A stretch of DNA of 15,707 bases from contig CAZBVO010000024.1 of assembly GCA_964495385.1 (NCBI GenBank), forward strand, positions 1 to 15,707, written 5' to 3'. The position numbers and the translations under genes were made by a program. This stretch comes from CAG-1138 sp964495385. GTDB lineage: Bacteria > Bacillota > Clostridia > Christensenellales > CAG-917. The notes under the pieces are model-generated. The model saw nothing but the letters and a program-made list of their open reading frames with translations. It did not search any database and was not told the DNA's origin. This document shows, piece after piece, positions 5,800-13,303 of the stretch; positions within the stretch are counted from its first letter, which is position 1; every line of letters begins with the position of its first letter.

Positions 5800-7026
5800 A
5801 TGGATTTCAACCAAAAACTTGCAAAATTTGCCGAAATCATAGTTCGCACGGGCGTCAATCTGCAAAACGGCGAAGAGCTGGTTATAAGTTCCCCAATCGA
5901 CTGCGCCGAATTTGCTCGCCGCCTCGCCGAAGAAGCATACAAGGCAGGCGCAAAAAAAGTCAGCGTTATCTACAAGGACGATTTGCTTTCAAAAATCTCC
6001 TTCACCTACTCAGACGTCGACACTTTGTGCGAGGTTCCCGAATGGGCTGTTATGCAACGTGACGATATCGTCGACAAACACGCCTGCTACATTGCAATCG
6101 CAAGCGAAGATCCGTCGGTTTTTGCAGGCCTCGATTCCGAAAAAATCAGCAAGGCATCGCACGCAACTCGCTCCGCTTGCAAACGTTTTTACAACGCCAG
6201 TATGACCAACGAAATCAAATGGTGCGTCATGAGCGTTCCAAATGCCGCTTGGGCAAAAAAAGTGTTCCCCAACCTTCCCGAAGCAAAGGCCGTGGCAAAA
6301 CTTTGGGACTACATTTTCAAAACCATGCGCCTCGACAAAAAAGATCCCGTTCGCGCTTGGCAGCTGCATCAGAAAAAGCTTGAAAAACGTTGCCGCTACT
6401 TAAACAGAATGCAGTTTGACAGCTTCCGCTATCACAACTCGCTCGGCACCGACGTGACCGTCAAAATGAACAAAAACTACCTTTTTGCAGGCGGCGCCGA
6501 ACTAAGTAAGCACGGCTGCATGTTCACGGCAAACATGCCGACCGAAGAAGTGTTTTCGGCACCTAACAAGTTTGGCGTTGACGGCAAAATGGTGTCGGCA
6601 TTGCCGCTTTGCGAAAACGGCGAAATCATCCGAAACTTCACTTTAACGTTCGAAAACGGCCGCATAACCGACTTTTCGGCCGAAGAAGGCTACGACACCT
6701 TAAAAGGCATCATCGAAACCGACGAAGGCAGCCGCTACTTGGGCGAAATTGCAATGGTCGGATTTGACAACCCTATCCGAAAGCTGGACACTCTTTTTTA
6801 CAACACCCTGTTCGACGAAAACGCCAGCTGCCACTTTGCAATAGGCCAGGCCTACTCCAGCGTAAAGGGCGCCGACAACATGACTCCCGAACAGCAGCTT
6901 GCCGCAGGCCTCAACCAATCCGCCACGCACGTCGACTTTATGATAGGCACCCGTGACCTTTCGATAATCGGCATAAAAGACGGCGTCGAAACCGTCATTT
7001 TCGAAAACGGCGATTGGGCCATTTAA
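5800..7026 (+). CDS. M29-family metalloaminopeptidase (AmpT/AmpS-like)
   Basis: A cytoplasmic dinuclear-metal aminopeptidase that trims N-terminal residues from peptides, 408 residues, normal for the family. All expected metal and catalytic positions are present: E250 in NMPTEEVFSAP, E316 in YLGEIA, H345 and Y352 in CHFAIGQAY, H377 and D379 in THVDFMIG. These fall almost exactly at the numbering known for Thermus aminopeptidase T. The start is the ATG at 5800, 5 nt after GGAGG; the open frame extends upstream to 5713 but runs through the promoter. The stop is 9 bp before a tRNA-Arg gene with no promoter or terminator between them, so the two are probably transcribed together. Substrate preference cannot be inferred. 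Confidence 0.95.
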   Translation: MDFNQKLAKFAEIIVRTGVNLQNGEELVISSPIDCAEFARRLAEEAYKAGAKKVSVIYKDDLLSKISFTYSDVDTLCEVPEWAVMQRDDIVDKHACYIAIASEDPSVFAGLDSEKISKASHATRSACKRFYNASMTNEIKWCVMSVPNAAWAKKVFPNLPEAKAVAKLWDYIFKTMRLDKKDPVRAWQLHQKKLEKRCRYLNRMQFDSFRYHNSLGTDVTVKMNKNYLFAGGAELSKHGCMFTANMPTEEVFSAPNKFGVDGKMVSALPLCENGEIIRNFTLTFENGRITDFSAEEGYDTLKGIIETDEGSRYLGEIAMVGFDNPIRKLDTLFYNTLFDENASCHFAIGQAYSSVKGADNMTPEQQLAAGLNQSATHVDFMIGTRDLSIIGIKDGVETVIFENGDWAI

Positions 7027-7035
7027 CAGTCAATC

Positions 7036-7112
7036 CTACCTGTAGCTCAGTTGGATAGAGCGTAAGACTCCGACTCTTAAGGCCGCTGGTTCGACTCCAG
7101 TCAGGTAGACCA
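7036..7112 (+). tRNA. tRNA-Arg (anticodon CCG)
   Basis: A 77-nt cloverleaf with a perfect acceptor stem CTACCTG/CAGGTAG, D stem GCTC/GAGC, anticodon stem TAAGA/TCTTA around the loop CTCCGAC (anticodon CCG, reads CGG), T loop TTCGACT, discriminator A and encoded CCA. It lies 9 bp after the aminopeptidase stop without its own visible promoter, so it probably needs processing from the longer transcript. Confidence 0.95.
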
Positions 7113-7115
7113 AAA

Positions 7116-7148
7116 GGCGCACGCAATTTGCGTGCGCCGTATTTTTTT
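7116..7148 (+). terminator. Terminator after tRNA-Arg(CCG)
   Basis: A perfect 10-bp GC-rich stem GGCGCACGCA/TGCGTGCGCC (7116-7125 with 7129-7138), 3-nt loop, then a T run at 7142-7148. It closes the aminopeptidase-tRNA unit. Confidence 0.9.
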
Positions 7149-7223
7149 AAACCGTCCGTTTTTAAAAAATTCTTTTGGTTTTCAATCAAATTTCAAGCCA
7201 AGCGTTCAATTTGCAAATTTTCG

Positions 7224-7252
7224 TTGAAATTACAGAAAAAACATGATATAAT
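7224..7252 (+). promoter_or_regulatory. Promoter of the small ferredoxin gene
   Basis: TTGAAA (7224-7229), 17-bp spacer, TATAAT (7247-7252). The expected start is near 7259, leaving a leader of about 22 nt with the ribosome binding site AAAGGAAG. Confidence 0.8.
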
Positions 7253-7280
7253 TTTATCATCAAACAAAGGAAGTTCAGTT

Positions 7281-7481
7281 ATGGCATCAAAACTTTTCAT
7301 CGACACGGACTGTTGTCCGCAAAATCACCATTGCCCTTCGGTTGACGTCTGCCCTACCGGTGCGCTGACGCAAACCGACTTCGACGCCCCGGTTGTCGAC
7401 TACGACGTGTGCATCGCATGCGGTCTTTGCGCAGACACTTGCCCGAGGCGCGTAATTATGCTTACCGAAACGGATGAGTAA
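7281..7481 (+). CDS. Small 4Fe-4S ferredoxin-like protein
   Basis: A 66-residue iron-sulfur protein with the overall layout of a two-cluster bacterial ferredoxin, presumably a cytoplasmic electron carrier or accessory. The second motif, CIACGLCADTCP, is a standard CxxCxxCxxxCP site. The first is unusual: DCCPQNHHCPSVDVCPTGAL has cysteines at 11, 12, 18 and 24, so spacing is C-C-x5-C-x5-CP rather than CxxCxxCxxxCP. It could hold a cluster with altered ligation or properties. The start is the ATG at 7281, with AAAGGAAG upstream; upstream in-frame codons precede the promoter. It is monocistronic between a consensus promoter and a terminator directly at its stop. No partner oxidoreductase is adjacent, so the pathway is unknown. 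Confidence 0.9.
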   Translation: MASKLFIDTDCCPQNHHCPSVDVCPTGALTQTDFDAPVVDYDVCIACGLCADTCPRRVIMLTETDE

Positions 7482-7508
7482 AAACAGCGGCACTGCCGCT
7501 GTTTTTTT
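7481..7508. terminator. Bidirectional terminator between the ferredoxin and LysR genes
   Basis: Stem CAGCGGC/GCCGCTG (7485-7491 with 7495-7501), loop ACT, flanked by AAAA and a run of seven T. It begins at the ferredoxin stop codon and ends 4 bp before the end of the convergent LysR gene. Confidence 0.9.
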
Positions 7509-7511
7509 GTG

Positions 7512-8417
7512 TCAGTTGTTTGCCTTTGCCAAATCAGTGTAAAGTTTGGCAATCCAATCCAAAATTTCGGTGTGATTGAAAGTTTTGTGATAAACGATGT
7601 TGGTTTCTCGAACCATGCTGAGGTTTTCGATAGGCAACGCCACCAGTTTGCCGCTGCGTATTTCCTTGCCGCAAGCCCCTCGGGCAAGCACCGACACGCC
7701 TATTTCCTTTCTGACCAAGTCTTTTATTGTTGCGATGTTGTCGACCTCGACGGCCACGTCAAAATCGTCGATGGTTTCGCCCATGCTTTCAAGCGTCGAA
7801 CGGAACATCTTTATCGTTGCCGAAGTAGGAAGCCTCATAATAAGGTGCTGTTTTTTCAGCTCGCCCAGCGTGATTACCGTTTTTTTGGCAAGCGGATGGG
7901 TTGGCGCAACCACACACACCAGATAGTCGGTGTCTATCATCATGTAATTGAAGTCCGGCCCGACGGGGCGTCCTTCGATGATCGCAACGTCAATTTCAAA
8001 ATTTTCAAGCTTGTCATAAAGATTTTTTATGTTGTCCGTAATAATCGTTATGCTAAGCTCGGGTTTCTCCACCGCAACACGGGACAAAACCTCGGCCATA
8101 AGGCCGCTTTCCTGCGTGTGCGTGATGCCCACTCGGATGTTGCGGATGTTAAGCTTTGTATCACGGATGCGGCTCTGCATTTTGTCGCACATGGCTTTAA
8201 GCCGTTTGGCATACTCAACAACCACTTCTCCCTCCTCCGACAGGGCCAATTCGCCCTTTTTTCGCAGGAAAAGGTTTACGTTCAGTTCGCTTTCAAGCCG
8301 CTTCATATGATTGCTCACCGCAGGCTGAGTAAGCCCGAGAATGTCCCCTGCACGGGTAAAATTTTTTTCCGTGGCAACAACCAACAACGTTTCGAGCCGT
8401 TCGTCTATCATCGACAT
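7512..8417 (-). CDS. LysR-family transcriptional regulator
   Basis: A 301-residue DNA-binding regulator of normal LysR length. The N-terminal winged HTH is clear: NFTRAGDILGLTQPAVSNHM (residues 19-38) followed by KRLESELNVNLFLRK. A two-subdomain effector-binding region follows from about residue 90 (RVGITHTQESGLM onward). The start is the ATG at 8417, with GAGGG 8 nt upstream; codons farther upstream would run through the promoter. It is divergent from the CPA2 antiporter-mgtC operon across 147 bp, and a T-N11-A palindrome overlaps the antiporter -10. By the general rule for divergent LysR genes it probably controls that operon and itself. The effector is unknown; an ion, pH or envelope signal is only a guess from the targets. 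Confidence 0.93.
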   Translation of the reverse strand: MSMIDERLETLLVVATEKNFTRAGDILGLTQPAVSNHMKRLESELNVNLFLRKKGELALSEEGEVVVEYAKRLKAMCDKMQSRIRDTKLNIRNIRVGITHTQESGLMAEVLSRVAVEKPELSITIITDNIKNLYDKLENFEIDVAIIEGRPVGPDFNYMMIDTDYLVCVVAPTHPLAKKTVITLGELKKQHLIMRLPTSATIKMFRSTLESMGETIDDFDVAVEVDNIATIKDLVRKEIGVSVLARGACGKEIRSGKLVALPIENLSMVRETNIVYHKTFNHTEILDWIAKLYTDLAKANN

Positions 8418-8435
8418 AGGTTTTTCCCTCTTTTT

Positions 8436-8462
8436 ATTATAACAAAAATTTATCAACGTCAA
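8436..8462 (-). promoter_or_regulatory. LysR gene promoter
   Basis: Read leftward, TTGACG (8462-8457), a short 15-bp spacer, and an extended -10, TGTTATAAT (TATAAT at 8441-8436). The TGn extension can compensate for the suboptimal spacing. Confidence 0.55.
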
Positions 8463-8474
8463 AAAAAATATAAT

Positions 8475-8503
8475 TTGACATAATGACGACATTATTGTAA
8501 CAT
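8475..8503 (+). promoter_or_regulatory. Promoter of the antiporter-mgtC operon
   Basis: TTGACA (8475-8480), 17-bp spacer, TAACAT (8498-8503). Inverted repeats lie across the spacer and the -10. The leader is about 55 nt with AAGGAGG at 8551-8557. Confidence 0.65.
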
Positions 8504-8511
8504 AGTGTTAC
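8480..8511. promoter_or_regulatory. Two inverted repeats, probable LysR operator
   Basis: ATAATG-acga-CATTAT (8480-8495) sits in the promoter spacer. GTAACA-tag-TGTTAC (8497-8511) overlaps the -10 and contains a T-N11-A core (8498-8510), the classical LysR box. The two repeats are separated by one base. Their position over the antiporter promoter suggests repression, or a switch between bound states, rather than simple upstream activation. Confidence 0.7.
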
Positions 8512-8564
8512 GAAAATTGCAAGGGCAACTTTGCATTTTTTTTGTTTGATAAGGAGGTTTTTTG

Positions 8565-9983
8565 ATGCTTGACAACTTTTCGACGGTAGCCCAAATCATC
8601 ATTTCCGTTGCGGCAATGCTTCTGTCCGGCTATCTGATGACCAGGATAACTAGGCTTTTGAAATTGCCGAACGTCACGGCATACATTTTGGCAGGCATAA
8701 TAATAGGCCCGTATTGCTTAAACGTCATCCCTCAAAACGTAACCGACGGCATGGACTTTATCGCCGACATCGCTTTGGCGTTTATCGCTTTCGGAACGGG
8801 TGAGTTTTTTAAGTTCGAAACACTTAAAAAGAACGGTATGAAAACGGTTATTATAACAATTTTCGAAGCCATTATTGCCTCGATTTTGGTGTTTATCGTT
8901 ACATATTTCATACTTAAACTCGGCATTGCGTTCTCAATCGTGCTTGCGGCACTGGCCGCGGCAACCGCTCCGGCGTCAACCGTTATGACCATAAGGCAAA
9001 CGGGCGCAAAGGGCGATTTCGTCGATACCCTGCTTCAGGTGGTGGCCTTGGACGACGTTGTCGGGTTGGTTGCTTTTTCGGTTGCCATTTCGGTTGCCAC
9101 CGCAAAACTGTCGGGCTCGCTGTCGCTTGGCGACGTTGCCCTGCCGCTTTTGTACAACCTGCTTTCGGTGGGCGTAGGCGGACTTTTCGGCTACGTTTTG
9201 AGCCTACTTCTTAAAAAACGCTCGACCGACAACCGATTAATCATTGCCATCGCCGCAATTTTCACCTTCTGCGGAATGTGCGTCCTGCTGGACGTTTCGC
9301 CGCTTTTGGGGTGCATGTCGATGGGTATGATTTACATCAACACGGCAAAAGACGAAAAACTGTTTAAGCAACTCAACTATTTTTCGCCGCCGATACTTCT
9401 GCTGTTTTTCGTGCGCTCGGGCGTAAACTTCAAACTCGATACACTTTTGGGTAGCGGAAGTGCCGTTGCCGGCGTATCCTTGGCCGTTATCGGCGTGGTT
9501 TATTTCTTCACGCGAATCATCGGCAAATATTTGGGTTCGTTTTTGGGATGCGCAGTCACCAAAAAGAAAAAAGAGGTTCGGAACTGGCTGGGGTTGGCAC
9601 TTATTCCGCAAGCGGGCGTGGCGATAGGCCTGTCGACGCTTGCACAGCGAGTCATCGGCGGAGATGCCGGCGATGCGCTGCAAACGATAATCCTTGCATC
9701 CAGCGTGCTGTACGAACTGATAGGCCCTGTTTGCGCAAAACTGTCGCTGCACCTTTCGAAGTCTTATTCCGACCTACCGGACGAAACTTCCGAGCAATCC
9801 GACGCCGCCCCTCAAATCGGCGAAGCTCCGGCCGAAAACGAAGCGGAAAAACTTATACGCCAAATCCAAAAAATACGCGCCGAACTGCCGCCTCCTCCGT
9901 CATATGAGGACGAAGACGCTTTCACTCAGGCCGCAGAAGACGAATATAACTATCTGTATTACCGCAGACGAATAAAAAGATAA
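8565..9983 (+). CDS. CPA2-family cation:proton antiporter
   Basis: A membrane antiporter of 472 residues exchanging Na+ or K+ for H+. About 12 hydrophobic segments fill residues 5-395. The unwound-helix motif ATAPASTVMTIRQTGAKG (133-150) and the ion-site motif ALDDVVGL (D163, D164) are as expected for CPA2; a DD pair is usually associated with electrogenic Na+/H+ exchange, whereas Kef channels have QD. The C-terminal cytosolic tail of about 75 residues is acidic and proline-rich (PPPPSYEDEDAF) and ends YNYLYYRRRIKR. It is not a Rossmann (TrkA-N) domain. The start is the ATG at 8565, 7 nt after AAGGAGG; a TTG one codon earlier is less likely. It is first in an operon with the MgtC-like gene 23 bp downstream and divergent from LysR. 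Whether the cation is Na+ or K+ cannot be read with certainty. Confidence 0.93.
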   Translation: MLDNFSTVAQIIISVAAMLLSGYLMTRITRLLKLPNVTAYILAGIIIGPYCLNVIPQNVTDGMDFIADIALAFIAFGTGEFFKFETLKKNGMKTVIITIFEAIIASILVFIVTYFILKLGIAFSIVLAALAAATAPASTVMTIRQTGAKGDFVDTLLQVVALDDVVGLVAFSVAISVATAKLSGSLSLGDVALPLLYNLLSVGVGGLFGYVLSLLLKKRSTDNRLIIAIAAIFTFCGMCVLLDVSPLLGCMSMGMIYINTAKDEKLFKQLNYFSPPILLLFFVRSGVNFKLDTLLGSGSAVAGVSLAVIGVVYFFTRIIGKYLGSFLGCAVTKKKKEVRNWLGLALIPQAGVAIGLSTLAQRVIGGDAGDALQTIILASSVLYELIGPVCAKLSLHLSKSYSDLPDETSEQSDAAPQIGEAPAENEAEKLIRQIQKIRAELPPPPSYEDEDAFTQAAEDEYNYLYYRRRIKR

Positions 9984-10006
9984 ATTGATTTTATAAGGAG
10001 AATATT

Positions 10007-10714
10007 ATGTACAACGATCCTATTGCTAAACTTTTGGGGAACTGGTCTTCGGACATTACGGTGTGGTCCGTCATTCTGCGTGCGTTTTTGGCGGTGCTGT
10101 TTGCATTTGCAATCGGCTCGGAACGCTCGACCAAAGGCCATTCGGCAGGCATGAAAACCTTTGTTCTTTTGGGATTTTCCGCAACGGTATGCCGCATCCT
10201 CGACTGCGCCTCGGCATCGACGATGCCGCTCTGCTCGGCCGCGGCGATAATTGCAACGGCACTTTTGTCCGGAAACGCCGTTTTGTTCGGGCCGAAAAAC
10301 CAAGTTAAGGGCCTGACGACTTCCGCTTGGTTGTGGTCGTGCGCCGTAGTCGGCTTGTTGCTGGGCGGAGGAATGTACACCGTTGCCATCGCACTGTCCG
10401 TTCTGCTGGTGATTATTTTGGCCGCCATGCCGAAAATCGAAGCCGCACTCAAAAACCGCAGTCGCCACTTCGAAATTCATCTCGAACTTCAAAACAAGTA
10501 CGAACTGCCTAATTTTATGAACACGCTCCGCAAGCTCGGCATGCACGTTGACGAAGTCGAAATCAACTCGGCATTCATCAATTCCGGCCTGAGCGCATAC
10601 GCCCTGAAATTGACCATAGTCAGCGAAGAATTGCGCAACCATAAAAACCACGACGAAATAATCAAAGCTCTTCAAAGCATCGATTACGTCAACTACGTCG
10701 AAGAAAGAGTTTAA
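10007..10714 (+). CDS. MgtC/SapB-family membrane protein
   Basis: A 235-residue inner-membrane protein of the MgtC family. Members are linked to survival in low Mg2+ and acid stress, and to control of F-ATPase in some pathogens; the role elsewhere is unclear. The family signature is present as GSERSTKGHSAGMKTFVLLG (37-56), with K50 where Arg is usual. Four or five hydrophobic segments occupy residues 18-145. The C-terminal part (about 150-235) is soluble and looks like the ACT-type domain of longer MgtC proteins. AAGGAG lies 6 nt before the ATG. It follows the antiporter by 23 bp without a promoter, so both are probably one LysR-controlled unit concerned with ion or pH homeostasis. Confidence 0.92.
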   Translation: MYNDPIAKLLGNWSSDITVWSVILRAFLAVLFAFAIGSERSTKGHSAGMKTFVLLGFSATVCRILDCASASTMPLCSAAAIIATALLSGNAVLFGPKNQVKGLTTSAWLWSCAVVGLLLGGGMYTVAIALSVLLVIILAAMPKIEAALKNRSRHFEIHLELQNKYELPNFMNTLRKLGMHVDEVEINSAFINSGLSAYALKLTIVSEELRNHKNHDEIIKALQSIDYVNYVEERV

Positions 10715-10727
10715 TTTTCTGCAATAC

Positions 10728-10754
10728 AAAAACCCTCCGCAAGGAGGGTTTTTT
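10728..10754. terminator. Bidirectional terminator after the mgtC-like gene
   Basis: Stem CCCTCC/GGAGGG (10733-10738 with 10743-10748) extended by A/T pairs, GCAA tetraloop, six T on the right and five A on the left. It serves the antiporter-mgtC operon and probably also the convergent lipoprotein gene, which ends at 10769. Confidence 0.88.
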
Positions 10755-10768
10755 CATGTGATATTCAA

Positions 10769-12649
10769 TTAGCGACGTCCAGGTCTTCCGCCCGGGCCGC
10801 CTCCCGGACCTCCGCCTTGTCCGCCCGTGGTACCCACCGAGGTGATTGTACCCGATACGGTGAACGTGGTAAGTTCCGTGCCGTCCACGTACACAGCATA
10901 GCTGTTTCCTTCAACAAAATCGGAGGAGCTGACAATAATCGACTGGCAAGCTTTTTTGACCGTTACGCTAACCAATTCGTTCCCCGAGGAGTCCTTTACC
11001 GTAACCACCGAACCTGCGGCAATCGAAGTGCGCTGTGCGTAAGAAAGCACCTTTTGCGTTGAATTTTGAGACGGTGTTTCAACCATGCCCAACGAAGATG
11101 CCGCAAACAGCGTTCCGCCTTGCACGACAATGCCCGTGTCGGCATCCAACGCCGCATCCATACCCGACGTCGGTCCGTGTACGATCAGCACGCCACCCGT
11201 CATCAAAATGCTACCGTTCGAGTCGACGCCGTCGCCTGCCGCATTCACCGTTATGTTGCCGCCGTTTATGACGATGTATTCTTTTATCGTTCTGTCGTCG
11301 GAAGCGGCATTTATGCCGTCATCGGACGAAACGATGTTTATTGTGCCGCCCGTTATTTTGACGTATGCGCCCTCGATGCCCTCATACGAACTTTGAATGT
11401 CGATGTTGCCGCCGTCGATTTGCGTCATGAGGTCCGAAGTGATGCCGTCGTCAAGAGTATTGATTACAATATTTCCGCTAAGCACCGACACGCTTCCCGA
11501 ATTTGTGTGAATCGCATCGTCCGACGAGTCGATAATCATTTGCGCATTGCCCGTAATGACAATAAGATAATTTCCTTCCGTGACCGCAATTTCTTGTCCT
11601 TCGGTGTTTTCGTATTTAATTTCGCCAACCTTAATTCCCTTCGAACTTTGCGTCAAAGCATACATACTTGACACTCTGTTGTGCGAATCGCTTGCAACTT
11701 TTTGATATTTGCCGCCCGATAAAATAAACCTGAAATCGTCAAATTCTAACCCGTATTCTGTAAGGTTTTCGGACGAATAGCCGACAAACGTGCCGTTGGT
11801 TTTTATTTTGACGTTGCCGCCGTCAACGTACACAAGCGTATCCGCCTGAATGCCGTCGCCCGACACCGTAACGTCAACCACCGAGTTTTTCAAAGCCACA
11901 AAGCCTTCGTCATAATTTTCGGGGAAAGCTTGGGTATCGTCGTCGCACTCGGCGTTGATTCCGTCCTTTCCGGCATTCTCAACCGTCAAGCTCGCATTTT
12001 GTATTTCGACACTTTGAGCACTTAAAGCGTGATTTGTTGCACTTAAAACCATTGTTGCGTCAACCATCACAAACGACTTGGTCACTTTTACGGCATTTTT
12101 GGATGTGCTTGACACACTTATTTTGCCCGTGCCGTTCACACTGAGGTCGCCCTTGACGTGCACTGCGTTTCCGCCGTCCGTGTTGGAAATAGTGTTCTCG
12201 GTGCCTGTAACCGCCGTAACGATAAGCGACGATTTTTTGTTGGTGTCTGAAAGTGCCACTCCGTCCGAGCAGGATATTTCCGCACCGTTTAGGAACAAAT
12301 GAACAATTTCGCCGTTTGCCACGCTGACGGTAACTCCGGCCGTAAATGCGCCTTTCAAAATATAGCTGCCTGCGGCCTCGATAACGTAAGGTTGATCGCT
12401 TCCGTTTATGACCGTCGCTCCGCTGTACGAAACGTCCGAGCTAAGTTCGGTCAAATCCGACAACAAAAACCCTTCGGCCGACGGGCTGTCGGTTTCGGAC
12501 GGTACCGTCCCCGTTCCGCCGCCGCCCAAGTTGTCGCCCGGGCTTACAAATCCGTCGTCGGGATTGGTTTTCCCTCCGCACGCCGACAGCACCAACGCTG
12601 CCGCAATAAGAATCGCTATCAAAACAAGCACGTGTTTTTTTATCTTCAT
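10769..12649 (-). CDS. DUF4353-type beta-helix carbohydrate-binding lipoprotein
   Basis: A 626-residue secreted lipoprotein. The signal peptide ends in the lipobox LVLSAC, so C24 should be lipidated and the protein held on the outer face of the membrane. After a Gly/Pro/Ser linker (25-60), residues of about 60-520 repeat short strands such as GGNIDIQSSYEGIEG, GGTINIVSSDDGINA and GGNITVNAAGDGVDS. This is the right-handed parallel beta-helix of the DUF4353 family, whose characterised member Cthe_2159 binds acidic plant polysaccharides such as polygalacturonate. No clear catalytic residues are seen. A small C-terminal beta-domain and a Gly/Pro/Arg tail (GGQGGGPGGGPGGRPGRR) follow. The start is the ATG at 12649, 6 nt after GGAGG; an ATG five codons earlier overlaps that site. 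Single gene, with a weak candidate -10 (TATACT, 12673-12668). Binding substrate is inferred only from the family. Confidence 0.88.
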   Translation of the reverse strand: MKIKKHVLVLIAILIAAALVLSACGGKTNPDDGFVSPGDNLGGGGTGTVPSETDSPSAEGFLLSDLTELSSDVSYSGATVINGSDQPYVIEAAGSYILKGAFTAGVTVSVANGEIVHLFLNGAEISCSDGVALSDTNKKSSLIVTAVTGTENTISNTDGGNAVHVKGDLSVNGTGKISVSSTSKNAVKVTKSFVMVDATMVLSATNHALSAQSVEIQNASLTVENAGKDGINAECDDDTQAFPENYDEGFVALKNSVVDVTVSGDGIQADTLVYVDGGNVKIKTNGTFVGYSSENLTEYGLEFDDFRFILSGGKYQKVASDSHNRVSSMYALTQSSKGIKVGEIKYENTEGQEIAVTEGNYLIVITGNAQMIIDSSDDAIHTNSGSVSVLSGNIVINTLDDGITSDLMTQIDGGNIDIQSSYEGIEGAYVKITGGTINIVSSDDGINAASDDRTIKEYIVINGGNITVNAAGDGVDSNGSILMTGGVLIVHGPTSGMDAALDADTGIVVQGGTLFAASSLGMVETPSQNSTQKVLSYAQRTSIAAGSVVTVKDSSGNELVSVTVKKACQSIIVSSSDFVEGNSYAVYVDGTELTTFTVSGTITSVGTTGGQGGGPGGGPGGRPGRR

Positions 12650-12718
12650 TTTTCGCCTCCGCATCCGAGTATATCCTTGTAAGATTAAGTTTACATTAAA
12701 GGTTTTGCGATTTTTGTC

Positions 12719-12753
12719 TAAAAAAGACGGGGCGATAATTCGGGCCCGTCTTT
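12719..12753 (-). terminator. Terminator of the CDF-phosphoesterase-DUF5662 operon
   Basis: Read leftward, AAAGACGGG (12753-12745) pairs with CCCGTCTTT (12731-12723) around a 13-nt loop, followed by further T. It lies 11 bp after the DUF5662 stop. Confidence 0.82.
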
Positions 12754-12764
12754 AAGAATGTTGT

Positions 12765-13301
12765 TTATTTTGACCGTGCGGCCTTCAGTTGTGCTTTAAT
12801 TTGCGCAAAGGCCGCCGCTTCGCCGCTTTCCGCCAAAATTTCAAGCCAGCTTTTCAAAAGAGCGGCCGTCGACGGATGCATTTCGACTCGATGCAACGTA
12901 TTCATATAATACTCAAGCGGCATTTTGTCATTATAGTTTTTTCCGTTGTACGTTTTGGTCGCCGACAAGCGGTCGCAAAACATTTCCGCAACGTACTTTA
13001 TAGGTATTTCCACGTTCACCATTTTGCCTTGCGACGGACTGAAGTCAACCCAATACTCGTGATGATGTTTGTTGCGTCCCTTGTGATGCAACCACGCCGA
13101 GGAATAGCCTTCCGCCTCCCTTTGTTTATCCAGCGGACTTCTGTCGCCTTGATAATACTTTGCGCTGTTCAAAAACTCCACGGGCGCAAATTTCGACAAG
13201 TCGTGAGTCAACCCCTGCCAGTAAAGCCCTAAGCGGAAGCAGTATTTTCTTACAAGCCTGCGATGATGGCAAACGGTTTTTAGATGTTTGAAAAATTTCA
13301 T
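12765..13301 (-). CDS. DUF5662-family protein, histidine-rich
   Basis: A 178-residue protein resembling DUF5662; the function of the family is not known to me. There is no signal peptide or membrane segment, so it should be cytoplasmic. Conserved-looking motifs are GLYWQGLTHDLSKFAPVEF (residues 25-43), with an HD pair at 33-34, and YSSAWLHHKGRNKHHHEYW (66-84), with five histidines. The HD pair plus clustered histidines and late acidic residues suggests a mostly helical HD-like metal site, possibly a hydrolase; this is inference. It is last in an operon. Its ATG is 2 bp after the phosphoesterase stop, with no good Shine-Dalgarno, so it is probably translated by coupling. Confidence 0.8.
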   Translation of the reverse strand: MKFFKHLKTVCHHRRLVRKYCFRLGLYWQGLTHDLSKFAPVEFLNSAKYYQGDRSPLDKQREAEGYSSAWLHHKGRNKHHHEYWVDFSPSQGKMVNVEIPIKYVAEMFCDRLSATKTYNGKNYNDKMPLEYYMNTLHRVEMHPSTAALLKSWLEILAESGEAAAFAQIKAQLKAARSK

Positions 13302-13303
13302 AA

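Noticed and set aside
7509..8483. A 324-codon rightward open frame opposite the LysR gene
   Set aside because: Antisense shadow of LysR; no start signal, no recognisable domain.
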